Notes under the pieces: generated by a model
Databases searched by the model: none
What the model was told of the DNA's origin: nothing
The model's input: the letters and a program-made list of their open reading frames with translations, nothing else
Assembly (NCBI GenBank): GCA_022393335.1
Contig: JAJEKB010021543.1
Coordinates: forward strand, 2,184,857 to 2,248,856
Reading direction: 5' to 3'
Origin: Macrotrachela quadricornifera
Taxonomy: Eukaryota > Rotifera > Eurotatoria > Philodinida > Philodinidae
DNA: 64,000 bases
In this document: positions 36,626-48,669 of the stretch, in pieces
Position numbering within the stretch: the first letter of the stretch is position 1
How the letters are laid out: each line of letters begins with the position of its first letter
Made by a program: the position numbers and the translations under genes

Positions 36626-37960
36626 ACTTACGCCCGTCGTTTAAGGGGGCCCCTTCCTTAGCAAACCTAATTTTTCAAAAAAATTCGAATTTCAGCTTTT
36701 TTCATAGGACGATGCGCCAGAATCGTGGCTTTCAGAATATATATAGGTTTTTAAAAAACGAATGGATTTTCATAGAGTTATAAAAAAAACCTGGATCTCG
36801 CTATCATGTGTTCAAAAAATGTTGTAACTTTTTAAAATTTTTAGTTTTTGAAAATTGAGTTAATTTTGATATTACTATTGAATAGAACACTTTTTTAACA
36901 ATTTTTGAGCACTTCCTAACAAATAAAGATGTGGATTATCGGTTTGTGAGCTATCCTCAATATTGAACATTTGAATTAGAAGTATAAGGTATATGAATCA
37001 GTCTGTGAAAACTCGAAGTTTTTTGTGAGAAAACTTAATAAATATATGAAGAGTGAATTTATTATGCTGTTTTTAAAAATAGTTTTCATTCTTGATGCCA
37101 GATGGATGCAGATATTAAGTAGTATGTTTCACAAGTAGTGATACCTCATATATTTCCTTTTTTTTAACTTTTTCTTTCGGAGGTAAGGATAAACGAGTGA
37201 AGGATAAGTGTGGATGTGAATCAGTATATTCATAAAGTACAACAGCACAATAAGAATTCTATACACCACTTGAACTAGATGTGAAAAACTAACTGAGTAT
37301 GATGGGTGATGTCAGTTTATCCTATTTGTAAGATATTTTGAAAAAGACTAGCGATATATATTGAATATATGCCATTTTACTACGATTTTTTCTGAATTTC
37401 AACAAAATAAAGAAAAAAAAATTTTGAAGCTTATTTATCGTTTTTCTCAAAACATCTTTTTCTGGTGGCAAAGTCGAAATAACTCTCGCTGAGTTTAAGA
37501 TATTTCTAATTTTTTTTTATTTTAAAGATTTAAATAAGAGTAAACTTTTGTCCGAACAAATTTTCTATAATTGACTCCTAGTCTGAGAAAAGCGAAATTT
37601 ACTGTGGCTGGATCACTCGTTTTTCTAGTGCTATACACACCACGTCGACTAAAATGTTCATAAGAAATGAACGAAGAAAAATTTTAAAACCCCGTTCGGA
37701 AAAAGCTTGAGTACTGACGTTAGCTTTAATTTAAAATCAATCCGAGCTTTCTACCTTTGATAATGATGAAGTTATTAAATGTCTCCTGGAAGGTAGTAAA
37801 TCAACTATAAGTTGAGTAAAGTATGGCGTATCGGGCTGAAATTTTTACTACAAGAGTTTCTTATCAGATCCACTCATCACAGAAAATTTCAGCTTAAAAA
37901 GACTGTTTTAAGTGGAAAAACCGTTGTGAGGGGAGCCCCTTTAACGAGTGTATGCGGTAA
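36626..37960. repeat. Possible element with diverged inverted ends
   Basis: The left end CGTCGTTTAAGGGGGCCCCT and the inverse of the right end (ACTCGTTAAAGGGGCTCCCC) match at most positions over about 30 bp. The interior is AT-rich with no frame. Tentative. Confidence 0.35.
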
Positions 37961-39239
37961 AGTAAATATGATTTAGAAGGTTTTATGACTTGTTCACGTA
38001 ACGCGACATTTGGCTAAATAACTTTTGAAAAAAAAATTTTCGAATTGGTTAGATCTAAGTGGGCTATAATACGCAGTTTATAGCGCTGATTACGAAGCTG
38101 ACATTTATTTTTAAAAACGAACTAGTTATTTCCATAAAAAATCACGTTTTAAACTATTCAAAAACCATATTTTCAATTTTCCACAGAAGAAAGCTTTTCA
38201 TGGAATGCTTGCAAATATACCATTCAATGCACAATTTTATTTTCTACAAAATGGTCTATTTAGTTTTGACTTCCATCGCTATAGGCAACTTGTAGACTTT
38301 AATATATTTTCCAACTTGCTGCTCAGTTTGTTAGCCCTTCAGTCGATAATTCAATCTCATTCTTGCGTAACACGCTTAAATACTCAAAAATAAATAATAC
38401 TTAAACAAAATGAAATCATTCTGACTGTGCTAAGTACTTCAAACCTAATGGACAAAGAACTGCGTCACAACTTTACGTTCGTTTTCTGTATTTTTTACGC
38501 GAATATCAAAAGCTAAAAGAAAACTTTTCTTGAATTCAAAAGCTCATTCAGAGCTCTACACAACATGCTCTTTTGATCATTCATTTGAATAGAGTTTATC
38601 TTTAGAAACTCAAACTTAAGCAAGAGCACCAAAGAAAAAGGGTCATTTTATGTCACGGTTTTACGCGACCAAAAAAGTTTTCTATACACTCGAAGTTTCT
38701 AGGAAATCTATCCATTTTTGTAACATATATAGAGTATAATATGCAGCGTCGAATGACGTTTGATCGAACTTCCTACCTATCATAATATTTTAGTTAATGA
38801 ACAGTATGTGAAAGACGTTATAATGTTGGGTTTGGACAAAATCCGTACAACTTGACGAAAAATAGCATTCGTAACTGATGACATCTCACTAGATTCCGAT
38901 ATAAGAAATTGTGGAAAAACCGTCGAAAATGCCTCACTGTGAGCAACCAGGCAGACATGACCTCAAGTTCTTTTTTCCAAAGTTTAAATATTGGAATGAA
39001 TACGTCCATGGTTAGTCTATCTTACCCTAAACTCAGAGTTTTCAGAAATCAAGCTGAATCCCGCGAAAGGTCATGGTGAAAAAGTTTGTTCATAAATCGT
39101 TAATTGTACGGATATCATTTCCGTCACCAACTTATCAATATATTTTAAAATGAAACAATATCTCAAATGAATGATTAGTCCATAAGCTTGATTATGTGAA
39201 TAAATTGTTCCGATCCAATCAGAAATAGAGTAGAAAAAA

Positions 39240-40250
39240 AGTGATTACTGGGCTAAAAGTAGGACAAAAAAACTGTCACACCGTATTTTGTGCGTCCCCC
39301 AAACAGTTCTCGTCCGATTCAGCTGAAACTTTCGCCAATTATTCTTCTATGTGTGGCTTATCATTAGCCATAGCGCCATATCCCATCATCGAACAGAAAC
39401 AGAAGCAGAGGCTTTCTAGAAAACCAGGTTTCTGGCCAGAAATCACTAATTTTACAAATACAGAAGCATGTCGGTGAAAAACCAAGGTGATATTCGGAAA
39501 CAGCTCGTCAAGCTGCATCGAATCATACATAACAGTGGGTGCTTTTCAAAAAAAAAATTAGGTTTCTGTGTCCGACAAGGTTTTGAAACCCAGCCTTTCC
39601 GTATTTTTAACCCCTCCTAAACAATTTTCATCTGATTGAGCTGAATCTTTCATCAATTATTTTCCTATATGTGATTCATCATTGGTCATACCGCCATTTC
39701 ACATCGACGAGCACAGCCAGTGCTATGAGACTTAAAAAACCGACATTTTTGGTGTGAAGTCTCTACTTTTGTAAAGAAGACATCGTTTTGGTGCAAAACA
39801 AAGGTGATATTCGGAATCAGCTCATTGAGCTGCATCGAACGATATATAATAAAAAGGGTTATTTTGAAAAAAGTTTTTGGCCTTTATGCAGGGAAAGCTA
39901 AAAAAAGAGTCATGCCGTATTTTTCAAGCATTACAAAGAGTTCTTATCCAACTGAACTTAGCCATTTATTAACTGTGTTCATCTATATTAAATTTTCGTT
40001 AACTATATACATCGTATCGCATCAGAGACCATATATTATGCTAGGGATTCCCAAGAAAACCCTGGTTTTTGACCCCAATTCCAGTTTTTGGCTTCCTAAA
40101 TATCTTTTTTTATCCTTAAATTAACATCTTACCGCGAAACTAAGGTGATTTTCAGAATCAGCGTCTCAATCTGCGTCGAATGCTGTGTGACAAGATGTAT
40201 TTTCTAACAAAAACTTTTTTTCAAAAATTTTGGGAAGGATACCCCACATG
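39240..40250. repeat. Three diverged tandem units of ~330 bp
   Basis: The block AAGGTGATATTCGGAAACAG recurs at about 39483, 39803 and 40142, each time followed by a GAGCTGCATCGAA-like run. Before each lies a TTCTCGTCCGATTCAGCTGA-like block (about 39307, 39627, 39947). Spacings are 320 and about 339 bp. No coding frame is conserved between units. Confidence 0.75.
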
Positions 40251-40323
40251 TAATTTTCATGAAAAAATTTGTTTTCAAAAAGTGTTTTATTTGCTGAAAG
40301 ATGATTTTCTAAGTGATATATAA

Positions 40324-40952
40324 CTACTTCTGAGCAATAAAAACCCGTTTTAGAACACGAAACTTACATGTCCGCTTGCTATATGAAAGTTGTCCACTGT
40401 GTGTCTGTCTTTCAATATTCATCTTTTCGAGATATGGCGTTGTAAGTTCTATATTTTGAGTACTATTAGGTATACGTTGATAAATCTCGAGTGCTTCTTC
40501 GAAATACTTCTTAGCCAACAAATACATTTCTTTCTTATAAGCTGCCCGTCCAATATTTGAATAATAATCAGCAATGAGGCGATCAAGACCAAATAATAAC
40601 CTTTCTAAGGAATAAATACACTGCTCAATTTTTTCTATGCATGCCGATGTTTCCTCTAAAAAAACAAACGCTGCGGCTTTCACGTATATCTATAAAAAGA
40701 TCGACTTACTTATTTTGGAATATGTCCTTCGTAAGTCTTCATCGTCGCCTCTTTCGTAGAATCTGCTTTTTAATTTGAACGGTTTACAGAAAAATATCAA
40801 TGCTTTGTCTTTCTGATTCTGTCGTTGATACTTTTCACCAAGTTCATAATTATTTAATGCTAGAAAGTTTTAAAACGTGTGTTTAATGTTTAAGACGTCA
40901 AAATAACATTATACATACCAGTGACGAGAGAAGAGTTAGTTTTCTTCAACAT
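40324..40952 (-). CDS. TPR-repeat protein, three exons (may be the 5' part of the ART gene)
   Basis: Exons 40919-40952, 40710-40859 and 40324-40655 join in phase over short introns of 59 and 54 nt to give 171 aa. The start is MLKKTNSSLVT. Two tetratricopeptide motifs are visible: NYELGEKYQRQNQKDKALIF and NIGRAAYKKEMYLLAKKYFE followed by EALEIYQ. TPRs are helical pairs used for protein contacts; here they resemble the kinesin-light-chain type. A donor ACAT^GTAAGT at 40367 lies just before the stop; used, it leaves phase 1, the phase required by the acceptor of the ADP-ribosyltransferase exon at 36045. TPR-ART combinations are known in bdelloid rotifers. Either a small TPR protein or the N-terminus of a fused enzyme. 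Confidence 0.65.
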
Positions 40953-42670
40953 TTTTTTGAATTGCAAGGTAAGACTACCTTGATCGTATCATTCGTCTAG
41001 CTGTAACATGGGAAGACGTCATTTCGTAAATAATATAGACAAATGTAATCGAGAATTCCGATTTAAAGTGAAAATATGAGTAATATATAGTCGAAAAAAT
41101 TGTTAAAAATAATAAAAAAAAACTGAAAAATGCTCTTCTATATATAGTATCAATATTGGTTTCATCCAACTTTTGTTTTTCAATCGCATAAAGAGATTAA
41201 AAATGAAAAAAAACAACTTTTTCTGGTAACACGACACTTCCGCGTATGACACTTGAGTGCAGTGCGTCTAGCTGAGAGGAAGAGGGTATTGATGTGTCGC
41301 CTGGAAAGTATCGTTGATTCACTTTTTACACATCACAGAGTGACCAAACAGTAAGGAAAAAAACCATGATGTAGGAAAAAACCAATCAATCAACTGGTGA
41401 ATTTTCCAAGGCATAAAAAGCAACTCTTCAATTCACTTGTTTCGTTCTGTACATCAGTGAAAAAACGCTGGGTGAGTTTGGGTGAGCATAGCTACCACAA
41501 TAGAAATCAGTATTTCTGTTTCTTTCATAAGAATATCCTCAAGTGGCAAGGACTAGAACTATAGATCATTAAGGTGATACAAGATCTAAAGCACTATGAG
41601 ATGCACTTCGAAGGTTGGTTAGATAGGAACTTCCACCGTGTTTGGAATCTTTCATTACACACATAAGCCGAGAGCACTTATTCCATCGAGTAGAGGAAGG
41701 GTCATATGAAATAAAATGGATTTGTCTATTTGTAACAGGTCAAAGGACAAACGTAAAAACAGAGAAAGGTCCAAACCAGACTGTTTCAGACTGGGGAATC
41801 AGCCAATCAGAGGTTTTCACCTCAGAATTTCGACCAATGAGATTTCTTTGGGCCTGAGTTTCAGCCCATCAGACGCTTTTCATCTCGGACTATCGACGAA
41901 TCGAGTGATGTCACATATTCAGAAAATCAGGGATGTTAGAGATACCCGCGGGAGCGTGAGATATACGAAAGCACAATATAATAGAAGGTCACATTCTTAC
42001 ACAATGTAGCCTAGGATTAATATGGGAGATGCATTTTCATCAGAAGATACAATATCTCTCACTTCATTTCCACAGGAGATGTAGCATCTCCATCTCTCGT
42101 CATTGCCTCATGAGTATTCTTTTGAAATTTAGCCAAGCACTGCTGTTGGAGATGGATTTAGATACGAATACGCGGCATATTGAGCATGGTTAAACTGGAC
42201 CATATTGATGTCACGACTATGGGAACTACTACAGTAGAAAGAACTCCGTCTCAACTCCAAGGCAAACGTATTTTACCCGCAATACCCTAGAAATCATGGT
42301 TTGTTAGTTTAATTATTGCTGGGTGAGGGTCATCTTTAAGGGCTGCGTTATTATGCAACAATGTATACCAGGACTGCCAACTGTACCCTATTCTAGAGTA
42401 CGGTACCTCATTTCGGCATCTTGTACCCCATAAAGTTCTATACCCCTAAGGTACACATTTTGTACCCCATCTGAGGTTTTGAGTCCATACTACGATAAAC
42501 TCTAGTCTCAGACTAGGAGTTTTTGAAAATATAAGACTTCTTATAGGATTCAGTCTTTGGAAAAAAGGATTTCCTTTGAAAAGTGACGAAAATATGGGAC
42601 TTTTCATCTTAAGATGTTAATGAAACTTTTGATTAAAATAACTGTTACTTGAGCTTTTATTCTCTTAATG
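40953..42670. other. Intergenic DNA with short local repeats
   Basis: Two units of about 45 bp built on CCAATCAGAGGTTTTCACCT lie at about 41800-41890, and GTACCCCAT-like repeats at 42385-42470. No gene is recognised. Confidence 0.35.
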
Positions 42671-44070
42671 GACGGGGGTACATAAGAACGTAAATTGGCT
42701 CATCAATGGATCATCGAAAGAAATATATTATCTGATGCAAAGTTCTACGGTGATTCTTTCTAGGTCCAATTTAATCGATTTCGAAAACCATTAGATGATT
42801 TCCAATCACGTCCCAATACACCCTACTTTTAGTGTATCCCGAGAGAATGGGAGCAGCAAAGCATTTTCTTGTCCGGCTGAAATTGGTCTCATTTGAAAGA
42901 GTGTCAGATTTTACACAAAGCTATATATGAGCCATACCAAAACAGTGAATGTAAACAAAAAATATAGCGATTCAATAGAGTACATATGTATGTTTTCGGT
43001 ATGTCACCAATATTTCGACTTCTCAAATGCTTCGAAAAAGTCTTTACGATGGACTTTCATCTTGAGAAATCGTTGCAGCTTTTCACGAGCTACATACTGG
43101 TATAGTTTTCATATGGAAGTGTTATTGGCTACAATATTCTTATCAGACACACGACTGAAAACGATGGGAAAAACCATACTGGTGCACTTAGTCCAATATA
43201 TCTTTGCATATCAACGCCGTTACTGTCAGATTTCTTCATAGTCATTCGATAGAAATTTTCAAGCTATACATGCAGATAAAGTCGATAGTTTAAAGTTTCG
43301 ATGAACTTAGTGCTTCTAGTTGAACAAACCGTGGTGATATGAAGTGTGTCCTATACAAAGTAGTTGGTGTAAAGAAGCTTTCAAGTATTATATCGAACTT
43401 TAGGTAAATCATGGGCTAGGAACACGAAGTTCACTCAAACTGTAAACTATCGACTTCATCAGCGTGTAAAGCTTTAAAAACTCTATCGAATGACTATATA
43501 GAAATCTGATTGTAAAGACATTGATATGCAAACATATACTGGGCTAAACGCATCAATATGGGTTTTTCCACCGTTTTGAGTAGTGTGTCCGATAAGAATA
43601 TTTTGGTCAATAAAATTTCCATATGAAAACTATACGAGTGTGTAGCCCATGAAAAGCTGCATCGATTTTTCAAAATGAAAGTCCATCGTAAAGACTTTTT
43701 CTAAGCACTTGAGAAGTCGAAATGTTGGTGACATACCGAAAACATGCATATGTACACTATTGGATCGCTGTTATTTTTGTTTTTTACATTCACTATTTCG
43801 GCATGGCTCATATATAGCTTTGTGTAAAATCTGACACTCTTTCAAATGAGACTAATTTCAGCCGGACAAGAAAATGCTTTGCTGCTCCCATTCTCTCGGG
43901 ATACACTAAAAGTAGGGTTTATTGAGACGTGATTGGAAATGATCTAATGATTTTCGAAATCGATTAAATTGGACCTAGAAAGAATCACCGTAGAACTTTG
44001 CACCAGATAATATATTTCTTTCGATGGTTCATTGATGGACCTATTTACATTCTTACGTACCCCCGTCCTT
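42671..44070. mobile_element. 1.4-kb near-perfect palindromic foldback element
   Basis: The left end GGACGGGGGTACATAAGAAC and the right end with the inverse (CTTACGTACCCCCGTCC) start arms of about 690 bp that remain highly similar to the centre near 43370. Examples are TGTCAGATTTTACACAAAGC on the left and its inverse near 43823, and GGGAGCAGCAAAGCATTTTC and its inverse near 43870. There is almost no unpaired loop. No target duplication is seen. The overlapping frames are palindrome by-products. Confidence 0.8.
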
Positions 44071-44142
44071 TCCGCTTCGTTTCAAGTATTTTATTTCAAT
44101 CTTTAATTTCATTGATGAAAATAAATTTGTAATGTTAAATAA

Positions 44143-44237
44143 TCAATCATCAATATCAAGTTCGTTAAATTCACCAGAGAGTTCAATTACTTTCTTCAAT
44201 GCTTCTTTCTGTCTTGAATATAATTGTTGAACATTCA
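44143..44237 (-). CDS. Probable 3'-terminal coding exon of an unidentified gene
   Basis: The minus-strand frame reads MNVQQLYSRQKEALKKVIEL then SGEFNELDIDD and TGA (44143-44145), and stays open about 23 codons upstream of that Met. The acidic, helical tail looks like real protein, and AATAAA-like signals lie 40-60 bp after the stop (about 44088-44104). Upstream exons were not found; the Helitron at 44382 begins soon after. Product unknown. Confidence 0.4.
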
Positions 44238-44381
44238 TTGTATTTGTTTCCTGATTGTGTAGAGATATATTATGTGTGTTAATATGGCGTATTTGTGTCA
44301 AGGGCTATGTAATTATTTCGTATAAAAAAAGATTTGCTCCACTTTTTCGTACTGCATTTCTTGTAGCGCCCGTCGTAGTTA

Positions 44382-45251
44382 TCTATATATATAAAGAAAA
44401 ATGTTTCTCCGTTCGCTATACATTGAGTTCCTGTGATAGCTACGATCATCAAAGTTTCCACAATGCTTCTCTAGGCCCCAAGGAAGGTCGACGGGAGGTT
44501 GGCATGACTATAGGGATGTGGGTGTTGGGTGAAGTCTCATCCAGATAGTGCTGTAATAGATAACATTATTAAACTTTCCACAGTGCTTTCGTGGGTCCAG
44601 AGGTAGTTTTAGAGAGCGTAGTCACCATTAATAGGTGTAGGGAGCGGGCGTTTGGGTGAAGTTTCATCCAAGTTGTATCGTAATGAGATAGAGATTTGCT
44701 TCGATTTTTCAGAAGTTTAGCGAATTTGTTATGATTCTAAAATTAATCATTTTGTATCGACAATCCTTTGGTCTGAATGTGAAAAGCGAAAGTTTCTAAC
44801 CCTTATATATAAAGAAGAATGTTTATCTGTTCGCTATTCGTTTGAACACGACCCGAGCAACTGCAAAGAAATTTTGCACAGAATACTCTTTCAAACAGAG
44901 GAAAGTCATAGGATAGTTTTCGACCCAAAATTTTCACTTGAGAGGATGTTTGCCTCCTCCTACTGTTAGATTTACTACAGTAAATGTCTCTTCCAGAAAA
45001 TATGTGCCACCTCTTACTGTCACTTTTTTTGCATTGGATGTTAGCATAAAGTTTGGCAATAAGCATGAGTTAATTGAAAGACACTTACACCCTAAACTAT
45101 TTGCTGAATTATCTGATTTAAGAATGATCGTAAATGTATGCACGATGGGACATGTAGTAATAATAGATGAAAAGATCACAAGCAAACCCTTTATGTCTTC
45201 TGTCGTTTTCAGCATGGAGATTTCTCGAGCAACGCCGGGTACTACCACTAG
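44382..45251 (+). mobile_element. Non-autonomous Helitron
   Basis: It begins TCTATATATATAAAGAAAAA after an A and ends CTAG before a T, as Helitrons do (insertion between A and T, 3' CTRR). Just before the end lies CTCGAGCAACGCCGGGT, a somewhat decayed 3' hairpin. A second copy of the 5' motif (TTATATATAAAGAAGAATGT at 44801) and two tandem ~120-bp units (about 44450-44690) lie inside. A 107-codon plus-strand frame at 44938-45261 has no recognised domain and no Rep or helicase motif. Confidence 0.7.
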
Positions 45252-45443
45252 TTATACATAAAGAAAAATTTTATGCAGAAGTATTCTGTATTAATCAAAT
45301 ATTCAATAGTAGTATTTGAATCCAATAGTCATTTTATTTATATAGTATTATCGAAAAACCTTCAACAAAATGATCAAATTTCAATAAGAAAAGAAAAAAA
45401 TTAATAAACATTTCATCGTATTCTAAAGATTTTGTATGATTAT

Positions 45444-46947
45444 TTATTGCGTATTAATGCTTATGGGATTAAATGAAACATCATCTGGACCAGATGCAAC
45501 AATCGAATATGGACCAGTTACACCTTCACTATACGTTGTGACTACCAATATATATGTAATATCAGCTCGAAGAGAAGCTGTCAATTTAAAATCTCTATTA
45601 CCAGCACTATCATCATCTTGTATAATTTTATTTAATTCTGAATAAGATGGATAAAAATTTCCTTGATAAAGATAACCAAATGTATCCATATTACTTGAAC
45701 ATGTCAAAGTATAAGCACCCGTTGTATTTACTCTAATTTCAATTGCTTGATAATATTTATTTGAATTTGGATATTGTTCATTATTTATTGTTAATGCATT
45801 GGAATAATTTGAGAAAATAATTGACGGTCTTGTTGTAGTAGATGCTATAAATATTAATAATAAAAATTCATCAATTATTATTCTATTTATTATATATAAA
45901 TTAAATATAATATGTATATCACTTATTTTTTTCAAACTCGAATTTATTTAGTATAAAGACATATAGATCAATTATTTTACTCACTTGTTGTTGTTGTACT
46001 GATAGTATTTATTGGAATAAATTGAACATCACCTGGTCCAGCTGCAGTAACTGAGAATGGTCCAGTAACACGACTCAGATGTGTTGTAACAACCAAAGTA
46101 TATGGTACACTAGCCTGGAGAAAAGCAGTTAATTTAAATTGACTATTTGCACTACCATCATCATTATGTTGAGCTAAATTAGACGATGGATTCAATGGAT
46201 AAAATGTCCCATTGTAGAGAAATCCATGAGTATCCATATTACTTAAACTTGTTAAATCATAAGTTCCTGTTGTGTCTACAACTAATTGAATTGCTTCATA
46301 ATATTGACCATTTGATGTCGAAGTTCCAGGACGAGTATAAATTCCATCCATAGTTGTTAATTCACTGGAATAATTGGACACAATAATTGACGGTCTTGTT
46401 GAAGTCATTACTAGAAATATCAAATGAAGTTAATATTAGTTCTAATTTGTCTATGAAATATATGATAGAGAAATATTCTATTTAATAAATCTATTATTTA
46501 ACCTGCTGTTGGTGGACATAAATTTTGATCGGTCATTGCCATTGGAAAACAAATCGGACGTGAATCACATCGAGGATGACGAACACAAATATGTCCAGAT
46601 TGTCCACAAACATCATTTGGTGATTGACATGGTACAAATTGATCACATCTTAAATTAAGCATACCACAAATACGAAAATTATCAGCAAATGAAAGTGATA
46701 AACATCCACATGCACTATTTGATGAACATAAATCATATTGAGATTTATTTTCACATGTTTGACTATTCACATTAGCTATTTAAATATTAATTAAGTTTAT
46801 ATATACATATATAAATAAAAAAAAATACATACTTGTTAAACTAAAATATAAAATTATTTTAATTTTAAATTCATTTTAAAAAGATTTAATAAGATAATTT
46901 TACCTGAAAATAACGGCAAACAAAGAAAGGATATTTGTTAAGATCAT
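45444..46947 (-). CDS. Secreted Cys-rich protein with two prepeptidase-C-like domains; five exons, one 8-nt microexon
   Basis: Exons 46904-46947, 46833-46840, 46503-46775, 45985-46410 and 45444-45844 join in phase to 383 aa. Exon 1 gives a signal peptide (MILTNILSLFAVIF). The 8-nt microexon supplies SLT-; skipping it creates an immediate TAA. Residues about 18-108 hold 12 Cys (CENKSQYDLC ... CDQFVPC ... CGQSGHICV). Two tandem beta-rich domains (about 109-250 and 251-383) start TRPSII and repeat the same plan: YYEAIQLVVDTTGTYDLTS / YYQAIEIRVNTTGAYTLTC, then YTLVVTTH and GPFSVTAAGP / GPYSIVASGP. This matches the prepeptidase C-terminal (PPC)-like fold seen in secreted proteins. It is probably extracellular; no catalytic domain is visible. 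The donor after exon 3 (GTTAAA) is weak. Confidence 0.75.
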
Positions 46948-47864
46948 TTTCTGCCGCTTGGATACAATAATATATTGATAATAATATCTTTCGATTTTAT
47001 ATCTAATACACAGATGCTTTTCTTAATCCTATTTTTCATTATTAATCGTAGCAAAATCTAGATAATCATATATGATGAATGGAAATTTGATATTATTATT
47101 CACAATATGACTACTATTGAATATTTAGCGAAAAACCATAGAAAAAGGATTATGACATAGTATATGATTAGTTTAGGTACTTGATAGTAGTATCTTCACC
47201 GAATTTTGTGGTTGAATTATATGAGAATGTATAATGAAATATTTGATTACTTCGTGAATCATTAGAAATTGTTTGGTCTAAATGACACCAATAGTAAAAG
47301 ATACTCATAATCGAAGTATGATCAGTTATACTGTTTATCCAAATAATAATTATGTATTAAATGAAAATAGCTTGTTCCTTTTGATTTTCGTTTATAGAAA
47401 AAGATAGTATGTATCAATACTTTTGTACGAAACAATATTATTGATTCTACTAAAAATGAACTGCAAATTAATATAAAACCAACACAAACTCTCTCACATT
47501 TTCAACTTGTTTAAAATAATATAAATTCAACAACACTAAAGCAGAAACAGCAAATTTCAGAGCTTTTCGATTAATAAACATGATTGTATTGATTTAATTC
47601 TATATCGTATTTCAATTATCAAAGAATCAAATTCGAAGGTTATTGTGTCATAAATTAAATTGAAGTATACTTCACTATTGAAACTAATATTGAAATATTC
47701 TCTAGTAGATTTCTTAATCTTTTAAATAAAATAAAAACTAGATATGATTACAATTGTTTCTGTTACTATAACGTAAGCTGTATGATGATAAAAATCAATT
47801 ATTTTATCTTTGTCTTGTTTTTAAAGTAAATAACATTTGATCATTATCTTTGATATAATTTTAG
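46948..47864. other. Spacer between the PPC-like gene and the NHL frame
   Basis: The two genes diverge here, so it may hold both promoters. AT-rich; no motif is assigned and the 5' exons expected for the NHL frame were not found. Confidence 0.35.
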
Positions 47865-48669
47865 TTATTTAATATTAAAAATAAATTGTGAAATATGTGA
47901 CAATGTATCTCAATATAATCAATGTTTTAAAATCTCATCTGATAAAATTAATGGTATTTGTGCAAAAGCAACATGGTCTCAAAATGCCACGACAGTAGCT
48001 GGTGGAAATGGTCAAGGATCAGAATTAAATCAATTAAATAATCCTCAAGATATTTTTGTTGATAATAATGAAACTATTTATATAAGTGATACAATGAATG
48101 GACGTATACAAAAATAGTTTAAAGAAGATTCACATGGACAAACAATTATTGAAAATATTGATCCTGTTGGAATAATATTAGATAATCAAGAATCAATTTA
48201 TATAACTGATTGGTTAATAGGACAAGTAATAAAATGTAATATTAATGGAACAATTCAACAAATTATTATTTCAAATCTTAGTTTTCCATATATGTTATTT
48301 ATTGATCAAAATCAATCGATTTATGTAGCTAATACATCTAATTATAGAATACTTAAATTAGATAATCAAACAAAAAATATATCAATCGTTGCTGGTGGTT
48401 CTCCAGGAGGTGAATTAAATGAATTATCATGGCCAGAAGGTGTTATAGTCGATCAAATTAATACTGTTTATGTTGCTGATACTTATAATCATCGAATAAT
48501 GCAATAGATACATGGTGCTACATCTGGAAATATAATTGCTGGTGGTCAATGTGCTGGTTCTTCATCTAATCAACTTTATTATCCTTCTGATTTATCATTT
48601 GATTTCGAAGGAAATCTTTATGTTGTTGATAATGGAAATCATCGTGTACAACAATTTTTTTTTCTGTAA
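47865..48669 (+). pseudogene. NHL-repeat beta-propeller gene with two in-frame UAG codons
   Basis: One frame runs about 800 nt from an acceptor (TTTTAG, 47859-47864) to TAA at 48667, with no frameshift. After a Cys-containing start (NCEICDNVSQYNQCFK) come NHL blades: NNPQDIFVDNNETIYISDTM, VGIILDNQESIYITDW, YMLFIDQNQSIYVANTSN, WPEGVIVDQINTVYVADTYN and YPSDLSFDFEGNLYVVDNGN. Spacers read VAGGNGQGSELNQL and VAGGSPGGELNEL. Stops are TAG at 48115 (after RIQK) and 48505 (after RIMQ), each where rotifer NHL repeats usually have Trp. A donor-like CT^GTAAGA at 48666 may end the exon. The extracellular propeller would bind ligands or proteins. Pseudogene is the default; recoding is discussed separately. 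Confidence 0.7.

Larger units (their letters stand above)
36046..40323. other. Repeat-filled stretch between the ART and TPR exons (possible intron)
   Basis: It holds an imperfect inverted-repeat element (about 36626-37960), AT-rich DNA and a ~330-bp tandem repeat (39240-40250). The plus-strand frame at 36340-36528 has no recognisable domain. It may be a single 4.3-kb intron. Confidence 0.45.

Noticed and set aside
44934..45261. Opposing ~105-codon frames inside the Helitron
   Set aside because: No Rep, helicase or captured-gene motif is recognisable; both strands are open, suggesting composition rather than coding.
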